From contig CP158972.1 of NCBI GenBank assembly GCA_040429635.1, forward strand, positions 1,002,001 to 1,066,000: a DNA stretch of 64,000 nt, read 5' to 3'. The DNA is from Tamlana crocina (GTDB lineage: Bacteria; Bacteroidota; Bacteroidia; Flavobacteriales; Flavobacteriaceae). Made by a program: the position numbers and the translations under genes. Below are positions 32,667 through 43,419 of the stretch, in pieces (the first letter of the stretch is position 1; every line of letters starts with the position of its first letter). The notes below the pieces were generated by a model. The model was not told the origin of the DNA, did not search any database, and worked only from the letters and a program-made list of their open reading frames with translations.

Positions 32667-34352
32667 ATGAAGGAACTTAATAAATATAGTAGAAGGTTAA
32701 CTCAGGATGAATCGCAGCCCGCTTCGCAGGCCATGTTGTATGCCGTTGGTTTAACGGATGAAGATATGAACAAGGCCCAAGTAGGGATAGCTAGTACAGG
32801 TTACGATGGCAACCCATGTAACATGCATTTAAATAGGCTAAAGGATGAGGTGAAAATAGAGTGTAAGATTGCCAATTTAGTAGGTTTAGGCTTTAACACT
32901 ATTGGAGTGAGTGACGGTATTTCTATGGGTACTTCTGGGATGAACTACTCGTTGGCGTCGCGAGATATTATTGCCGATTCTATTGAAACCGTAATGAATG
33001 CACAAAGTTACGATGCGTTGATTTCTATTGTAGGTTGCGATAAAAATATGCCGGGTGCCGTTATTGCTATGTTGCGTTTAAACCGTCCTTCAATTATGAT
33101 GTACGGCGGAACGATTGCTTCTGGAAATTATAATGGAAAAAAATTAAATATTGTTTCGGCTTTTGAAGCTTTGGGACAAAAAGTAGCGGGTGAGATTGAC
33201 GAAGACGAATACCGCGAAATTATTAAAAGAGCCATTCCTGGGGCTGGTGCTTGCGGTGGAATGTATACCGCCAACACCATGGCGTCGGCTATAGAGTGTA
33301 TGGGCTTTGCTTTGCCTTATAACTCGTCTATTCCAGCTGAAAACCCAAATAAATTATCGGAAGCCGAGCGCCATGCGATTGCTATTAAAAAGCTGTTGGA
33401 ATTGGATTTGAAACCTTTGGATATCATTTCAAAAAAATCCATTGAAAATGCCATCGCTTTAGTGAATGCTTTAGGCGGGTCGACCAACGCGGTATTGCAC
33501 TTTTTGGCCATTGCCCATGCGGCCGATATTGAATTTACTTTAGAGGATTTTCAGCGTGTAAGCGACAGAACACCGCTTATTGCCGATTTAAAGCCTAGCG
33601 GAAAATATTTAATGGAAGATGTTCACGGTATTGGTGGAACACCGGCCGTGATGAAATATCTTTTGGATAATGGCTATTTGCACGGTGATTGTATGACGGT
33701 TACGGGTAAAACCTTAGCTGAAAACTTGGCGGATGTAGAGCCTTTGGAGTTTGAAGAAGATAGCCAAGATGTGATTTATCCAACCGATAAAGCATTGAAG
33801 ACTTCTGGAAACCTACAAATCCTTTACGGAAACTTGGCCAGCGAAGGTGCTGTGGCAAAAATTTCTGGAAAGGAAGGATTGGTGTTTGAAGGTAAAGCCG
33901 TGGTTTACGATGGTGAACAAGCAGCGAATACAGGGATTTCGAATGGTGAAGTACAACGTGGTGATGTGGTCGTCATCAGGTACGTCGGCCCAAAAGGTGG
34001 TCCCGGTATGCCAGAAATGCTAAAACCAACCTCGTTGATTATGGGAGCTGGTTTAGGTAAATCGGTGGCCTTGATAACCGACGGACGTTTCTCTGGTGGT
34101 ACGCACGGATTTGTAGTGGGGCACATCACGCCAGAAGCGCAAACCGGAGGGACTATTGGCTTAGTGAAAACTGGTGATAAAATTAGAATCAGTGCCGAGG
34201 ACAACTCCATTAATGTGTTGATTTCAGATGAAGAAATGGCCAAAAGAAAAGCCGAATGGAAAGCGCCAGAGCTTAAACATAAAAAAGGTATTTTATACAA
34301 ATACGCTAAATCGGTAGCATCAGCATCAAAAGGATGTGTTACCGATGCGTAA
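32667..34352 (+). CDS. ilvD: Dihydroxy-acid dehydratase
   Basis: Iron-sulfur enzyme that dehydrates 2,3-dihydroxy-isovalerate and -methylvalerate to the keto acids of valine and isoleucine. The 561-residue protein carries the cluster cysteines in VGCDKNMPG and [14 protein letters not shown], and [12 protein letters not shown] and [12 protein letters not shown]. First structural gene of ilvD-ilvB-ilvN-ilvC-ilvA, behind a predicted attenuator. Confidence 0.97.
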   Translation: MKELNKYSRRLTQDESQPASQAMLYAVGLTDEDMNKAQVGIASTGYDGNPCNMHLNRLKDEVKIECKIANLVGLGFNTIGVSDGISMGTSGMNYSLASRDIIADSIETVMNAQSYDALISIVGCDKNMPGAVIAMLRLNRPSIMMYGGTIASGNYNGKKLNIVSAFEALGQKVAGEIDEDEYREIIKRAIPGAGACGGMYTANTMASAIECMGFALPYNSSIPAENPNKLSEAERHAIAIKKLLELDLKPLDIISKKSIENAIALVNALGGSTNAVLHFLAIAHAADIEFTLEDFQRVSDRTPLIADLKPSGKYLMEDVHGIGGTPAVMKYLLDNGYLHGDCMTVTGKTLAENLADVEPLEFEEDSQDVIYPTDKALKTSGNLQILYGNLASEGAVAKISGKEGLVFEGKAVVYDGEQAANTGISNGEVQRGDVVVIRYVGPKGGPGMPEMLKPTSLIMGAGLGKSVALITDGRFSGGTHGFVVGHITPEAQTGGTIGLVKTGDKIRISAEDNSINVLISDEEMAKRKAEWKAPELKHKKGILYKYAKSVASASKGCVTDA

Positions 34353-34404
34353 AAATTGATTTTTTTCATTTCCGCGGAAGCGGGAATCTCAATAAAGTGT
34401 GACT

Positions 34405-36138
34405 ATGAAAACACAAACCGCAGAAAAAACAAAAGAAGTGGCAAATAAAGTAGAACGTATTACAGGCGCCGAAGCCGTTATAAAAAGCTTGATAGCAGAA
34501 GGTGTGGATATTTTATATGGTTATCCGGGTGGAGCTATTATGCCTGTTTACGACGAGTTATATAAATTTCAAGATCAAATTCATCACGTATTAACGCGTC
34601 ACGAGCAAGGTGCGGCACATGCAGCGCAAGGTTATGCGCGTATTTCGGGAAAGGTGGGGGTGGCCATGGCAACATCAGGGCCAGGTGCAACCAATTTAGT
34701 TACCGGAATTGCTGATGCGCAAATCGACTCCACGCCGTTGGTGTGTATTACGGGGCAGGTGGCTTCGCATTTATTGGGAAGTGATGCGTTTCAGGAAACC
34801 GACATTGTGGGTATTTCAACACCAGTAACCAAATGGAATTGCCAAGTAACCAATGCAGCCGATATTCCTGCAGCTTTGGCCAAGGCCTTTTATATCGCTA
34901 AAAGCGGAAGACCGGGACCGGTATTGGTAGATATTACCAAGAATGCACAGGTGTCTGAATTGGATTTTAAATATGAAAAATGTACTGGAGTTCGCAGTTA
35001 TAAGCCGGTTCCAAAAACCAGTCCTGAAGCTGTTAAAGCCGCAGCTGAATTAATCAATAATGCCAAAAAACCCATGATTGTTTGGGGGCAAGGTGTTATT
35101 TTGGGAGAGGCTGAAGCCGAACTGAAAGCTGTTATCGAAAAATCTGGTGTGCCAGCGGCATGGACTATTTTAGGGGCATCGGCATTGCCAACATCACACC
35201 CATTAAACGTGGGTATGGTGGGGATGCATGGTAACTATGCGCCTAACAAATTAACCAACGAATGCGATGTGCTTATTGCTATTGGTATGCGTTTCGATGA
35301 CCGTGTAACGGGGAATTTGGCAACCTATGCCAAGCAGGCCAAAGTGGTTCATTTTGATATCGACCCGGCCGAAATAGATAAAAACGTAAAAACCGATGTG
35401 GCCGTTTTAGGAAACTCGAAAGAGAGCTTGGCGATGTTGTTGGAGGCTTTAAATGAAAACAGTCACGAGGCGTGGTTGCAGGAGTTTAAAGATCTATACA
35501 AAATTGAGTTTGAAAAAGTCATTAAAGACGATTTGGAGCCGACCAAAGAAGGCTTGACTATGGGTGAGGTGCTTAAGCAAATCAACATAGAAAGTAAGGG
35601 GCAGGCAGCTATTGTTTCAGATGTGGGGCAGCACCAAATGATTGCGTGTCGTTATGCCGATTTTAACGTGACTAAAAGTAACATTACTTCAGGTGGTTTG
35701 GGTACCATGGGCTTTGCGCTTCCTGCTGCTATCGGAGCTAAAATGGCAGCGCCAGAGCGAGAGGTGGTTGCTATTATTGGCGACGGAGGTTATCAAATGA
35801 ACATTCAGGAATTGGGTACCATTTTCCAAACCAAAGCAGCGGTTAAGATTGTAGTGCTTAACAACGAATTTTTAGGAATGGTACGCCAATGGCAGCAGTT
35901 ATTTTTCGATAAGCGTTATGCTTCCACCGAAATGACCAACCCTAATTTTGTGGCGATTGCCGAGGGCTATTACATCAAAGCAAAACGCGTTACCAAGCGA
36001 GAGGAATTGGCCGATGCCGTTAAGGAAATGATGGCTTCAAAAGAGTCGTACTTCCTTGAGGTTTGTGTAGAGAAAGAAGATAACGTATTTCCAATGATAC
36101 CTACGGGAGCATCGGTTTCTGATGTAAGATTAAGTTAA
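34405..36138 (+). CDS. ilvB: Acetolactate synthase large subunit
   Basis: ThDP-dependent condensation of pyruvate with pyruvate or 2-ketobutyrate, the committed step for valine and isoleucine. I use ATG 34405 (577 aa); a GTG six bases earlier is also in frame. Order: Pyr domain (GYPGGAIMPVYDEL, catalytic Glu in RHEQGAAHAAQGYAR), central FAD-binding domain, PP domain with the ThDP motif IIGDGGYQMNIQELGT and NNEFLGMVRQWQ. It works with IlvN, 115 bases downstream. Confidence 0.97.
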   Translation: MKTQTAEKTKEVANKVERITGAEAVIKSLIAEGVDILYGYPGGAIMPVYDELYKFQDQIHHVLTRHEQGAAHAAQGYARISGKVGVAMATSGPGATNLVTGIADAQIDSTPLVCITGQVASHLLGSDAFQETDIVGISTPVTKWNCQVTNAADIPAALAKAFYIAKSGRPGPVLVDITKNAQVSELDFKYEKCTGVRSYKPVPKTSPEAVKAAAELINNAKKPMIVWGQGVILGEAEAELKAVIEKSGVPAAWTILGASALPTSHPLNVGMVGMHGNYAPNKLTNECDVLIAIGMRFDDRVTGNLATYAKQAKVVHFDIDPAEIDKNVKTDVAVLGNSKESLAMLLEALNENSHEAWLQEFKDLYKIEFEKVIKDDLEPTKEGLTMGEVLKQINIESKGQAAIVSDVGQHQMIACRYADFNVTKSNITSGGLGTMGFALPAAIGAKMAAPEREVVAIIGDGGYQMNIQELGTIFQTKAAVKIVVLNNEFLGMVRQWQQLFFDKRYASTEMTNPNFVAIAEGYYIKAKRVTKREELADAVKEMMASKESYFLEVCVEKEDNVFPMIPTGASVSDVRLS

Positions 36139-36215
36139 TTGGAAAATAAGAAAACAGATAAAAGAATATAGAAACTAGAGATGGTGCAAGAGCTTTAAAG
36201 CAAGATTTAAACGTC

Positions 36216-36243
36216 TTTTCTCTTTCATCTTTTCTCTTTCATC
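36216..36243 (+). repeat. Two tandem copies of a 14-base unit
   Basis: TTTTCTCTTTCATC twice in succession, just upstream of the ilvN ATG (36254). Pyrimidine-rich; may come from slippage. Confidence 0.8.
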
Positions 36244-36253
36244 TTTTTTAAAA

Positions 36254-36787
36254 ATGAACGAAGACATAAAAACACTCACCATATCCGTTTATACCGAAAA
36301 CAACATTGGTTTGTTGAACCGTATTTCGGCTATATTTCAAAGGAGACACATTAACATTGAAAGCTTAACCACCTCGCAGTCTGAAATTGATGGCGTAAAC
36401 CGTTTTGTTATTGTAGTGAATATTACCGAAAGCCATGCTAAAAAAATCGTTAAGCAAATAGAAAAGCAGGTAGAAACGATTAAGGCTTATTACCATACCG
36501 ATGAAGAGACTATCTTTACCGAGTCGTGTATGTTTAAGATCAAGTCGAGTTTGTTGTTTGACGAACCTCAAATTCAAAATATAATTAAAGAGAGCGATAC
36601 CAGAATCGTTACCGTAAACCGCGAGTTTTTCGTTCTTGAAAAATCGGGCAGGCGCCACGAAATTGAAGCACTGCGTCGCGATTTGAACGTATTCGGTATC
36701 ATGCAGTTTGTGCGCTCGGGCCGAATTGCGGTAACCAAAGATGAAATGAAAGTAACCGAATTGCTTAAGGCATTCAATAACCAATAA
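36254..36787 (+). CDS. ilvN: Acetolactate synthase small regulatory subunit
   Basis: Regulatory subunit conferring valine feedback inhibition and full activity on IlvB. The 177-residue protein has an ACT domain at residues 5-80 ([30 protein letters not shown]) and a C-terminal ALS_ss_C domain. It ends 25 bases before ilvC. Confidence 0.95.
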   Translation: MNEDIKTLTISVYTENNIGLLNRISAIFQRRHINIESLTTSQSEIDGVNRFVIVVNITESHAKKIVKQIEKQVETIKAYYHTDEETIFTESCMFKIKSSLLFDEPQIQNIIKESDTRIVTVNREFFVLEKSGRRHEIEALRRDLNVFGIMQFVRSGRIAVTKDEMKVTELLKAFNNQ

Positions 36788-36812
36788 TAGAATAATAACA
36801 ATTAAAATTAAA

Positions 36813-38288
36813 ATGGGAAATTATTTTAACACACTGTCGTTAAGAGACAAACTAGATCAATTATCGAAGTGTAGATTCATGGATACTTCTGAGTTTTCAG
36901 ATGGAGTAAATGCATTAAAAGGAAAGAAAATTGTAATAGTAGGATGCGGTGCCCAAGGGTTAAACCAAGGGTTGAACATGAGGGATTCTGGATTGGATAT
37001 TTCTTATGCATTGCGCGATGCTGCTATTTCAGAAAAGCGTGCTTCTTACGTTAATGCAACCGAAAACGGTTTTACAGTTGGTACTTACCAAGAATTGATT
37101 CCAACGGCCGATTTGGTGCTTAACCTTACGCCAGACAAGCAGCATACTAATGTGGTAAACGCGGTAATGCCTTTAATGAAAAAAGGAGCTACTTTGGCTT
37201 ATTCCCATGGATTTAATATTGTTGAGGAAGGAATGCAAATTCGTGAAGACCTTACCGTAATCATGGTAGCGCCTAAGTCGCCAGGTTCTGAGGTTCGCGA
37301 AGAATATAAAAGAGGTTTTGGTGTACCAACCTTAATTGCGGTACACGAAGAAAACGATCCAGAAGGAAAAGGTTGGGCGCAAGCTAAAGCTTATGCCGTA
37401 GCTACTGGTGGTGATAGAGCGGGTGTTTTGGCATCGTCTTTTATTGCTGAGGTGAAGTCTGATTTAATGGGTGAGCAAACCATTCTTTGTGGATTGTTGC
37501 AAACTGGTTCTATCCTTTGTTTCGACAAAATGGTTGAAAAAGGTATCGAGCCTGGCTATGCTTCAAAATTAATCCAATACGGATGGGAAACCATTACTGA
37601 AGGATTGAAGTACGGTGGTGTAACCAACATGATGGACCGTTTGAGTAACCCTGCAAAAATCAAAGCTTTTGAATTAGCTGAAGAGTTGAAGGATATTATG
37701 CGTCCGTTGTTCCAAAAGCACATGGACGATATTATTGAAGGGGAGTTCTCTAAAGGCATGATGGAAGATTGGGCTAACGACGATAAGAAATTATTGGATT
37801 GGAGAGCTGCTACCGGAGAAACTGCTTTCGAAAAAACGCCTGCTGGAGATGCAGAAATTACAGAGCAAGAGTACTACGATAACGGTGTGTTGATGGTCGC
37901 TTTTGTAAAAGCAGGTGTAGAATTAGCTTTTGAAGCTATGGTAGATTCTGGAATTATCGATGCATCGGCTTACTACGAGTCATTGCACGAAACGCCACTT
38001 ATCGCCAACACGATTGCTAGAAAGAAATTGTTCGAAATGAACCGTGTGATTTCTGATACAGCGGAGTACGGATGCTACTTGTTCGATCATGCTTGTAAGC
38101 CATTGTTGGCCGATTTTATGAAGAAAATCGATACCGACGTTATTGGTAAAGCATACGCTAAAGACAACGGAAAAGCAGTTGACAATGCTAAATTAATAGC
38201 GGTTAATAAGGCTTTGAGAAATCACCCTGTTGAAAAAGTAGGTGAGTTCCTTAGAGCTTCAATGACAGCTATGAAACCAATAGTATAA
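36813..38288 (+). CDS. ilvC: Ketol-acid reductoisomerase, class II long form
   Basis: Mg2+ and NADPH-dependent isomerisation and reduction of acetolactate. The 491-residue length marks the class II (E. coli-like) enzyme with a duplicated knotted C-terminal domain, longer than the 330-residue class I form. The Rossmann loop is [17 protein letters not shown] and the substrate segment includes [10 protein letters not shown] and [13 protein letters not shown]. It is co-directional with ilvN; a hairpin follows. Confidence 0.97.
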   Translation: MGNYFNTLSLRDKLDQLSKCRFMDTSEFSDGVNALKGKKIVIVGCGAQGLNQGLNMRDSGLDISYALRDAAISEKRASYVNATENGFTVGTYQELIPTADLVLNLTPDKQHTNVVNAVMPLMKKGATLAYSHGFNIVEEGMQIREDLTVIMVAPKSPGSEVREEYKRGFGVPTLIAVHEENDPEGKGWAQAKAYAVATGGDRAGVLASSFIAEVKSDLMGEQTILCGLLQTGSILCFDKMVEKGIEPGYASKLIQYGWETITEGLKYGGVTNMMDRLSNPAKIKAFELAEELKDIMRPLFQKHMDDIIEGEFSKGMMEDWANDDKKLLDWRAATGETAFEKTPAGDAEITEQEYYDNGVLMVAFVKAGVELAFEAMVDSGIIDASAYYESLHETPLIANTIARKKLFEMNRVISDTAEYGCYLFDHACKPLLADFMKKIDTDVIGKAYAKDNGKAVDNAKLIAVNKALRNHPVEKVGEFLRASMTAMKPIV

Positions 38289-38328
38289 GCCATTAAAACA
38301 GACTAAACTAAACTAAATTTTGATGGTA

Positions 38329-38367
38329 AAACCTGTTGGATTTGTAAAGTCCAACAGGTTTTTTTTA
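38329..38367 (+). terminator. Strong hairpin between ilvC and ilvA
   Basis: AACCTGTTGGA (38330-38340) pairs with TCCAACAGGTT (38350-38360), followed by eight T. It should end most ilvD-ilvC transcripts; ilvA, 22 bases further on, would need readthrough or its own promoter. Confidence 0.9.
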
Positions 38368-38388
38368 TGACTAAAAAAATCAAAAGCT

Positions 38389-39648
38389 ATGGAAAGCCAA
38401 ACTTATTTTCCAAAACTGGAAGACATAAAAAAAGCAGCCGAAACCATTAAGAACGTTTCGGAGGTAACTCCGTTAAGTAAAGGTTTGAGGTATTCAAAAC
38501 AATTTGGTGCAGAAATTTATTTTAAGCGCGAAGATCTTCAGCAAGTACGTTCGTATAAAATTCGTGGGGCGTACAATAAAATAAGTTCGCTAACAAAAGA
38601 AGAAGCGCAAAATGGCGTAGTATGTGCCAGTGCGGGCAATCATGCTCAAGGTGTAGCGCTATCTTGCAAATTGTTGAAAATAAAAGGATCAATTTTTATG
38701 CCGGCACCAACGCCCAACCAAAAGGTGGAACAGGTAAAGATGTTTGGTGAAGATTTTATTGAGATCAAATTGGTGGGCGATACTTTTGACGATGCTAGTG
38801 AGGCGGCCATGAAGGAATGCAAAGAGCAAGGTAAAACCTTTATTCACCCTTTTGATGACAAAAGAGTGATTGAAGGGCAGGGCACGATAGGTTTGGAAAT
38901 TATTGAGCAAACCCAAGTGCCGATTGATTATGTGTTCATCGCTATTGGTGGTGGTGGATTGGCATCTGGGTTGTCAACCGTGTTTAAGGAATTGTCGCCC
39001 AACACAAAAATTATTGGGGTTGAACCAGAAGGGGCGCCATCCATGAAAACGTCCATTGCAAACAACCAAAACATCGAACTCGAACATATTGAAAAATTTG
39101 TTGACGGCGCAGCGGTAAAACGGGTGGGCGATTTAAACTTTGTTATCTGTAAACAGAATCTCGACGACGTGATTACTGTTCCCGAAGGGAAGGTTTGCGA
39201 AACCATTCTCGAACTTTATAACAAAGATGCCATTGTAGTAGAACCGGCCGGAGCACTGAGTATTGCTGCTCTAGATTTTTATGCTGAAAAAATAAAAGGC
39301 AAAAATGTAGTTTGCGTGGTTAGCGGAAGCAATAATGATATTACCCGAACTCCCGAAATTAAAGAACGGGCCTTGCTTTATGCGAATCTGAAACATTATT
39401 TTATTGTGAATTTTCCGCAGCGTGCAGGAGCCTTAAAGGAATTTGTGGTAGATATTTTAGGAGAGAATGACGATATCACCTATTTTCAATATGCTAAAAA
39501 AACTAATCGGGAAAACGGTTCTGCGGTGGTGGGTGTGCAATTAAAATCATCCAACGATTTGGAGCCACTCATTGCTAAAATGAAAAAACGGAACTTTTAC
39601 GGCGATTATTTAAATGACAAACCAGATTTGTTTCAGTTTTTGGTTTAG
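38389..39648 (+). CDS. ilvA: Threonine dehydratase, biosynthetic with single ACT-like domain
   Basis: PLP-dependent deamination of threonine to 2-ketobutyrate, feeding isoleucine synthesis. The 419-residue protein has the PLP lysine at 57 in RSYKIRGAYN, GGGGLASGL as the phosphate loop, and one C-terminal ACT-like domain (about 330-419, FIVNFPQRAGALKEFV), compared with two in E. coli IlvA. Expected to be feedback regulated by isoleucine. Separated from ilvC by a terminator. Confidence 0.94.
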   Translation: MESQTYFPKLEDIKKAAETIKNVSEVTPLSKGLRYSKQFGAEIYFKREDLQQVRSYKIRGAYNKISSLTKEEAQNGVVCASAGNHAQGVALSCKLLKIKGSIFMPAPTPNQKVEQVKMFGEDFIEIKLVGDTFDDASEAAMKECKEQGKTFIHPFDDKRVIEGQGTIGLEIIEQTQVPIDYVFIAIGGGGLASGLSTVFKELSPNTKIIGVEPEGAPSMKTSIANNQNIELEHIEKFVDGAAVKRVGDLNFVICKQNLDDVITVPEGKVCETILELYNKDAIVVEPAGALSIAALDFYAEKIKGKNVVCVVSGSNNDITRTPEIKERALLYANLKHYFIVNFPQRAGALKEFVVDILGENDDITYFQYAKKTNRENGSAVVGVQLKSSNDLEPLIAKMKKRNFYGDYLNDKPDLFQFLV

Positions 39649-39827
39649 AATTTTAAAAGGATAGTTTGGTCGTAGCGTAATTATTTTCGCTTTATTGCTC
39701 ATAATTCTCGAATTTTCAAACACAAATTCTGAGTAATTTTTCTTTACTTTGATGAGGTCAATAAAGGCATTTCAAATATTAGAATAAAACTGGCATTGGC
39801 AAAGGCTACTAACAAAAACAAAACACA

Positions 39828-41420
39828 ATGAGCACAACAATCCAAGATATTCCGGAAGCATTTAAAATCGATTCTATTTATCACCAAAATACCTATTTGT
39901 CAGGTGGCGAGTTAAAACACTGGGAAGGCGATACGGCCGAGGTGTATTCTACCATTTCGTCAACTGAAAAGTACCGTCCAACCTTGTTGGGAACGGTGCC
40001 GCAGTTGGGAGAGGAAGAGGCTATGGATTCACTAAATTCAGCGGTCTCTGCCTACGATAACGGGAAAGGGTTGTGGCCTACCATGAAAGTGGTAGATCGT
40101 ATTGCTTGTATGGAAAAATTCGTTAAGCAAATGAAAACCAAGCGTGATGAGGTAGTGAAATTCATTATGTGGGAAATTGGTAAAAACCTTCCTGATGCTG
40201 AAAAGGAATTTGACAGAACGGTCGATTATATTTATGATACTATAGAAGATTACAAACAATTAGATCGCGACTCTGCCAAGTTTCAGAAAAACTCTGGGGT
40301 TTATGCGCACATCCGTCGTGGACCGCTTGGGGTTGTTTTGTGTTTGGGGCCATACAATTATCCACTCAACGAAACCTTTACTTTGCTTATTCCAGCGTTG
40401 ATGATGGGAAATACCGTAATTTTTAAACCCGCAAAATTAGGAGTTTTGCTTATTTCTCCGTTATTGGAGGCTTTTCAAAATAGCTTTCCAAAAGGTGTGG
40501 TAAACGTGATTTACGGCCGTGGCAGGGTGTTGGCAACACCTATTATGAAATCAGGAAAAGTTGATGTTTTAGCATTGATTGGCAACAGTAAATCGGCCAA
40601 TGCTTTGCAAGCACAGCACCCAAAAGGAAATAGGCTTCGTATGGTTTTAGGGCTTGAAGCTAAAAACCCGGCTATTGTGTTGCCCGATGCCGATTTAGAT
40701 TTAGCGGTTGAAGAATGCATTACGGGAACGCTGTCTTTTAACGGGCAACGTTGTACAGCTTTAAAAGTGGTGTATGTACACGAGTCGGTAGTTGAAGAAT
40801 TCAACAGACGTTTTTCTTATAAAGTAGATCAATTAAAATTTGGAAACCCATGGGAGCCAGGAGTAAAATTAACACCACTACCAGAGGTGGAAAAGCCGGC
40901 ATTTATTCAGGAGTTGATTGATGATGCATTAACAAAAGGTGCAAAAATATTAAACGACAAAGGGGGCAAGTTAACCGAGAATTTTATTTTTCCTGCGGTA
41001 TTGTATCCGGTGAGTAAAGATATGCGCGTGTTTAAAGAGGAGCAATTCGGCCCGGTAATTCCGGTAGTGCCATTTTCGGATATTGACGAGCCTTTGGATG
41101 ATATGGCTAGATCGGATTACGGACAGCAAGTGAGTTTGTTTGGAAAGAATGTTCAAACCCTGTCGCCGCTCATCGATACTTTGGTGAATTTAGTATGCCG
41201 TGTAAACCTAAACAGTTCGTGCCAACGCGGGCCGGATGTTTATCCGTTCACCGGAAGAAAAGATTCAGCTTTCGGAACACTGAGTGTACATGATGCGTTG
41301 CGTTCGTTTTCAATAAGAACTTTTGTCGCTTCAAAAGACAATGCTTACAACAATGCTATTCTTCAAGAATTATTGGAGCAAAAAACTTCTAATTTTATCA
41401 GTACTGATTATATTTTGTAA
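39828..41420 (+). CDS. gapN: NADP-dependent glyceraldehyde-3-phosphate dehydrogenase, GapN-like
   Basis: Non-phosphorylating aldehyde dehydrogenase family; the probable reaction is oxidation of glyceraldehyde-3-phosphate to 3-phosphoglycerate with NADPH formation. The 530-residue protein has the ALDH fold with the catalytic cysteine in [13 protein letters not shown] and the general-base Glu in [14 protein letters not shown], and the cofactor loop [17 protein letters not shown]. It is longer than the streptococcal GapN (about 475). Another ALDH substrate cannot be excluded. It is followed 16 bases later by an azurin gene. Confidence 0.85.
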   Translation: MSTTIQDIPEAFKIDSIYHQNTYLSGGELKHWEGDTAEVYSTISSTEKYRPTLLGTVPQLGEEEAMDSLNSAVSAYDNGKGLWPTMKVVDRIACMEKFVKQMKTKRDEVVKFIMWEIGKNLPDAEKEFDRTVDYIYDTIEDYKQLDRDSAKFQKNSGVYAHIRRGPLGVVLCLGPYNYPLNETFTLLIPALMMGNTVIFKPAKLGVLLISPLLEAFQNSFPKGVVNVIYGRGRVLATPIMKSGKVDVLALIGNSKSANALQAQHPKGNRLRMVLGLEAKNPAIVLPDADLDLAVEECITGTLSFNGQRCTALKVVYVHESVVEEFNRRFSYKVDQLKFGNPWEPGVKLTPLPEVEKPAFIQELIDDALTKGAKILNDKGGKLTENFIFPAVLYPVSKDMRVFKEEQFGPVIPVVPFSDIDEPLDDMARSDYGQQVSLFGKNVQTLSPLIDTLVNLVCRVNLNSSCQRGPDVYPFTGRKDSAFGTLSVHDALRSFSIRTFVASKDNAYNNAILQELLEQKTSNFISTDYIL

Positions 41421-41436
41421 TTAAAACCAATATTAT

Positions 41437-41943
41437 ATGTTCGTTTATAAATATTTTACGCTCTTACTGTTGGCTGTGTTTTTAGTGGCCTGCGGTAACA
41501 AAGACAAAGAGAAAAAAGAAAATTTTTCTTATGAAAAAACAATGGAAGCCCCGAAAGCAGCCTCCAGCAACCCTAACGATGTAGTTATAACAGGTAATGA
41601 CGGCATGCAATTCAATAAAAAGCAAATCAGGGTTGAAGCTGGGAAAAAAGTAAAAATCACATTAAGGCACATTGGGAAAATGGACAAAAACGTGATGGGG
41701 CACAATTTTGTGTTATTGAAACAAGGGGTTGATGTGATGACCTTTGGGCCTAAAGCTGCTGCGTTTAAGGATAGTGAATATATTCCCGCTAATACTCAGG
41801 ATGTGATTGCGCACACCAAGCTAATAGGTGGAGGTGAAACAGCAGTAATCGAATTCGATGCTCCCGAACCAGGAGTTTATGATTTTATTTGCAGTTTCCC
41901 TGGGCATTATGCGCTTATGAAAGGCAAATTTATTGTGGAGTAA
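41437..41943 (+). CDS. Azurin-like lipoprotein, type 1 copper protein
   Basis: Soluble-domain blue-copper electron carrier tethered by a lipid. The lipobox LVAC puts the lipidated cysteine at 19, followed by a Lys/Glu-rich linker of about 25 residues and the cupredoxin domain (47-168). Copper ligands are His89 (MGHNF), Cys152 and His157 (DFICSFPGHY) and Met161. The protein probably carries electrons in the periplasm or on the outer membrane; partner oxidase or reductase is not in the window. It lies immediately after gapN. Confidence 0.92.
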   Translation: MFVYKYFTLLLLAVFLVACGNKDKEKKENFSYEKTMEAPKAASSNPNDVVITGNDGMQFNKKQIRVEAGKKVKITLRHIGKMDKNVMGHNFVLLKQGVDVMTFGPKAAAFKDSEYIPANTQDVIAHTKLIGGGETAVIEFDAPEPGVYDFICSFPGHYALMKGKFIVE

Positions 41944-41972
41944 AAGAATAAGATGTATTCTTAAAGGGGTTT

Positions 41973-42002
41973 AAACTCTCAGTATACTTGTACTGAGAGT
42001 TT
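41973..42002. terminator. Bidirectional terminator between azurin and DUF1080 genes
   Basis: AAACTCTCAGTA (41973-41984) and TACTGAGAGTTT (41991-42002) around TACTTG, flanked by T tracts on both strands. It ends right at the stop codon of the minus-strand gene. Confidence 0.9.
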
Positions 42003-42800
42003 TTACTTTAACTCTAATAGTTCAATATTCTTAAATTCTATAGGGTGGCTTTCGCTTTGCAATGAAATATAGCCCCCTTTTAAAGGTTGGTTTTCTTTTG
42101 GTTTCCACTTGTTTCCAGTATTAACGGCCTCTCCTCCAATATGGGGTTTGTTGTATGCTAATACTTCTTCTCCATTTATATAGTGCTTAATAATAGAGTC
42201 ATTTCTCACTTCAATTTCAACATTTACCCATTGGTCGCCATGATAGGTTTTTGAAGACGATTTAATAATATGCTCTGTAACCAAAGAATCTTTGTAAAAA
42301 ACGTGCGTACCAGGGGTACATAAATTTCCGGTGGAACGTTCATCTAGACCATTGCCTCCTAAAAGTTGTACCTCAATAGAAACTGGGAAGTTTTGGTTGA
42401 GTTCCATGCCTTTTGGGTCTTCACAATGAATCATAATACCACTATTTCTTAATGCCCAAGCTTTTCCTCCTGCAACTTGTTCTCCCGTAAAGCGATAATC
42501 CATTTTAAACTTGTAGTTGTTATATGGTGTTTTGTAGAAAAGATGCCCAAATGCGTTGTTGAAGGAATCGTAAGCTTTGTAGGAAACTTTTAATAGGCCA
42601 TCTTCAACAATAAATGTATTCTTGTAATTATTACCGTATTCGTGCCCCATTATTTTTGGCGTCCATCCTTTTAAGTCTTTGCCGTTGAATATGGATTTCC
42701 ATTCAGATTTGTTACTGGGGCCTTCTGATTTTTTCTTGCACGAAAGTGTAAAATAAAATACCAATAGAACGCATACAACTTTGATTAAAATAGATTTCAT
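42003..42800 (-). CDS. DUF1080 lipoprotein, 3-keto-disaccharide hydrolase family
   Basis: The 265-residue protein has a lipobox at Cys21 (FTLSCKKK) and a concanavalin-like DUF1080 domain (WKSIFNGKDLKGW, then NSGIMIHCEDPKGMELN and IEVQLLGGNG). DUF1080 is the domain whose characterised members cleave 3-keto-glycosides. It is the third gene of a minus-strand unit led by a GMC oxidoreductase, so the pair can be read as oxidation followed by cleavage on the outside of the cell. Substrate unknown. Confidence 0.85.
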   Translation of the reverse strand: MKSILIKVVCVLLVFYFTLSCKKKSEGPSNKSEWKSIFNGKDLKGWTPKIMGHEYGNNYKNTFIVEDGLLKVSYKAYDSFNNAFGHLFYKTPYNNYKFKMDYRFTGEQVAGGKAWALRNSGIMIHCEDPKGMELNQNFPVSIEVQLLGGNGLDERSTGNLCTPGTHVFYKDSLVTEHIIKSSSKTYHGDQWVNVEIEVRNDSIIKHYINGEEVLAYNKPHIGGEAVNTGNKWKPKENQPLKGGYISLQSESHPIEFKNIELLELK

Positions 42801-42831
42801 GTATGTTGTAGTTTATAAAGATTTGAATTAT

Positions 42832-43419
42832 TTACAAAGACCAAGCGTTTCCACCAGTAGCTTCTTCAACTGAAATACATCCCTTTTGTGATGCAGGAAT
42901 GGGGTCGTATGCCAATACTTTTTCACCAACATTTTCACTGGTTTGGTAAGCCCAAACCGTTTGGTTTCTTAGATTTAAGAGTGCTTCATAAACTAAGCTT
43001 TTTTCTGCTTTAAATTGTTTTTCTTCCGCTTTAGGTGCTCTTAAGTATTTATCCAATAAAGTGGTGTAGTCTTCGGTGTTTAGGTGTTTTGCTCCAGTCT
43101 CAGGGATGTGTAGGGCCTCAATTATACTTTCTATGCCCTTTTTGTATTCTGCTTTATCTTCATCATTATAAGCTTTAGAGGCATATAAATCTATAAACTC
43201 GGGGACATTAACGTCTAAAGCGCCCGGTGTTGCTTCGGTTTTAGGTAGAATTAAATCCACTAAGTGTTTTATAACGATGCTTTCTTCTTCAGTAAAGAAT
43301 ACAGGTGTCCATTTTTCAACGTCACTTGTACAGCTTTGTAAAATACTCAGGGCACTTGGGGCAACGGCAGAATAACCAATGGTTAAACCAATATTTTTTA
43401 ATGCTTCTCTACGATTCAT
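42832..43419 (-). CDS. Gluconate 2-dehydrogenase subunit 3 family protein, Tat-type
   Basis: Small subunit of a membrane-linked sugar dehydrogenase complex, thought to carry the FAD subunit through the Tat system. The 195-residue protein starts MNRREALKNIG, with a twin arginine, and a lipobox-like LQSC at Cys30. Its ATG overlaps the stop of the GMC gene by four bases (43416-43419), so the two subunits are coupled. The GMC protein has no signal peptide of its own, which fits hitchhiker export. Confidence 0.85.
   Translation of the reverse strand: MNRREALKNIGLTIGYSAVAPSALSILQSCTSDVEKWTPVFFTEEESIVIKHLVDLILPKTEATPGALDVNVPEFIDLYASKAYNDEDKAEYKKGIESIIEALHIPETGAKHLNTEDYTTLLDKYLRAPKAEEKQFKAEKSLVYEALLNLRNQTVWAYQTSENVGEKVLAYDPIPASQKGCISVEEATGGNAWSL

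Noticed and set aside
33905-34369. 154-codon frame on the minus strand across the end of ilvD
   Set aside because: Antisense shadow of ilvD, without protein-like motifs.
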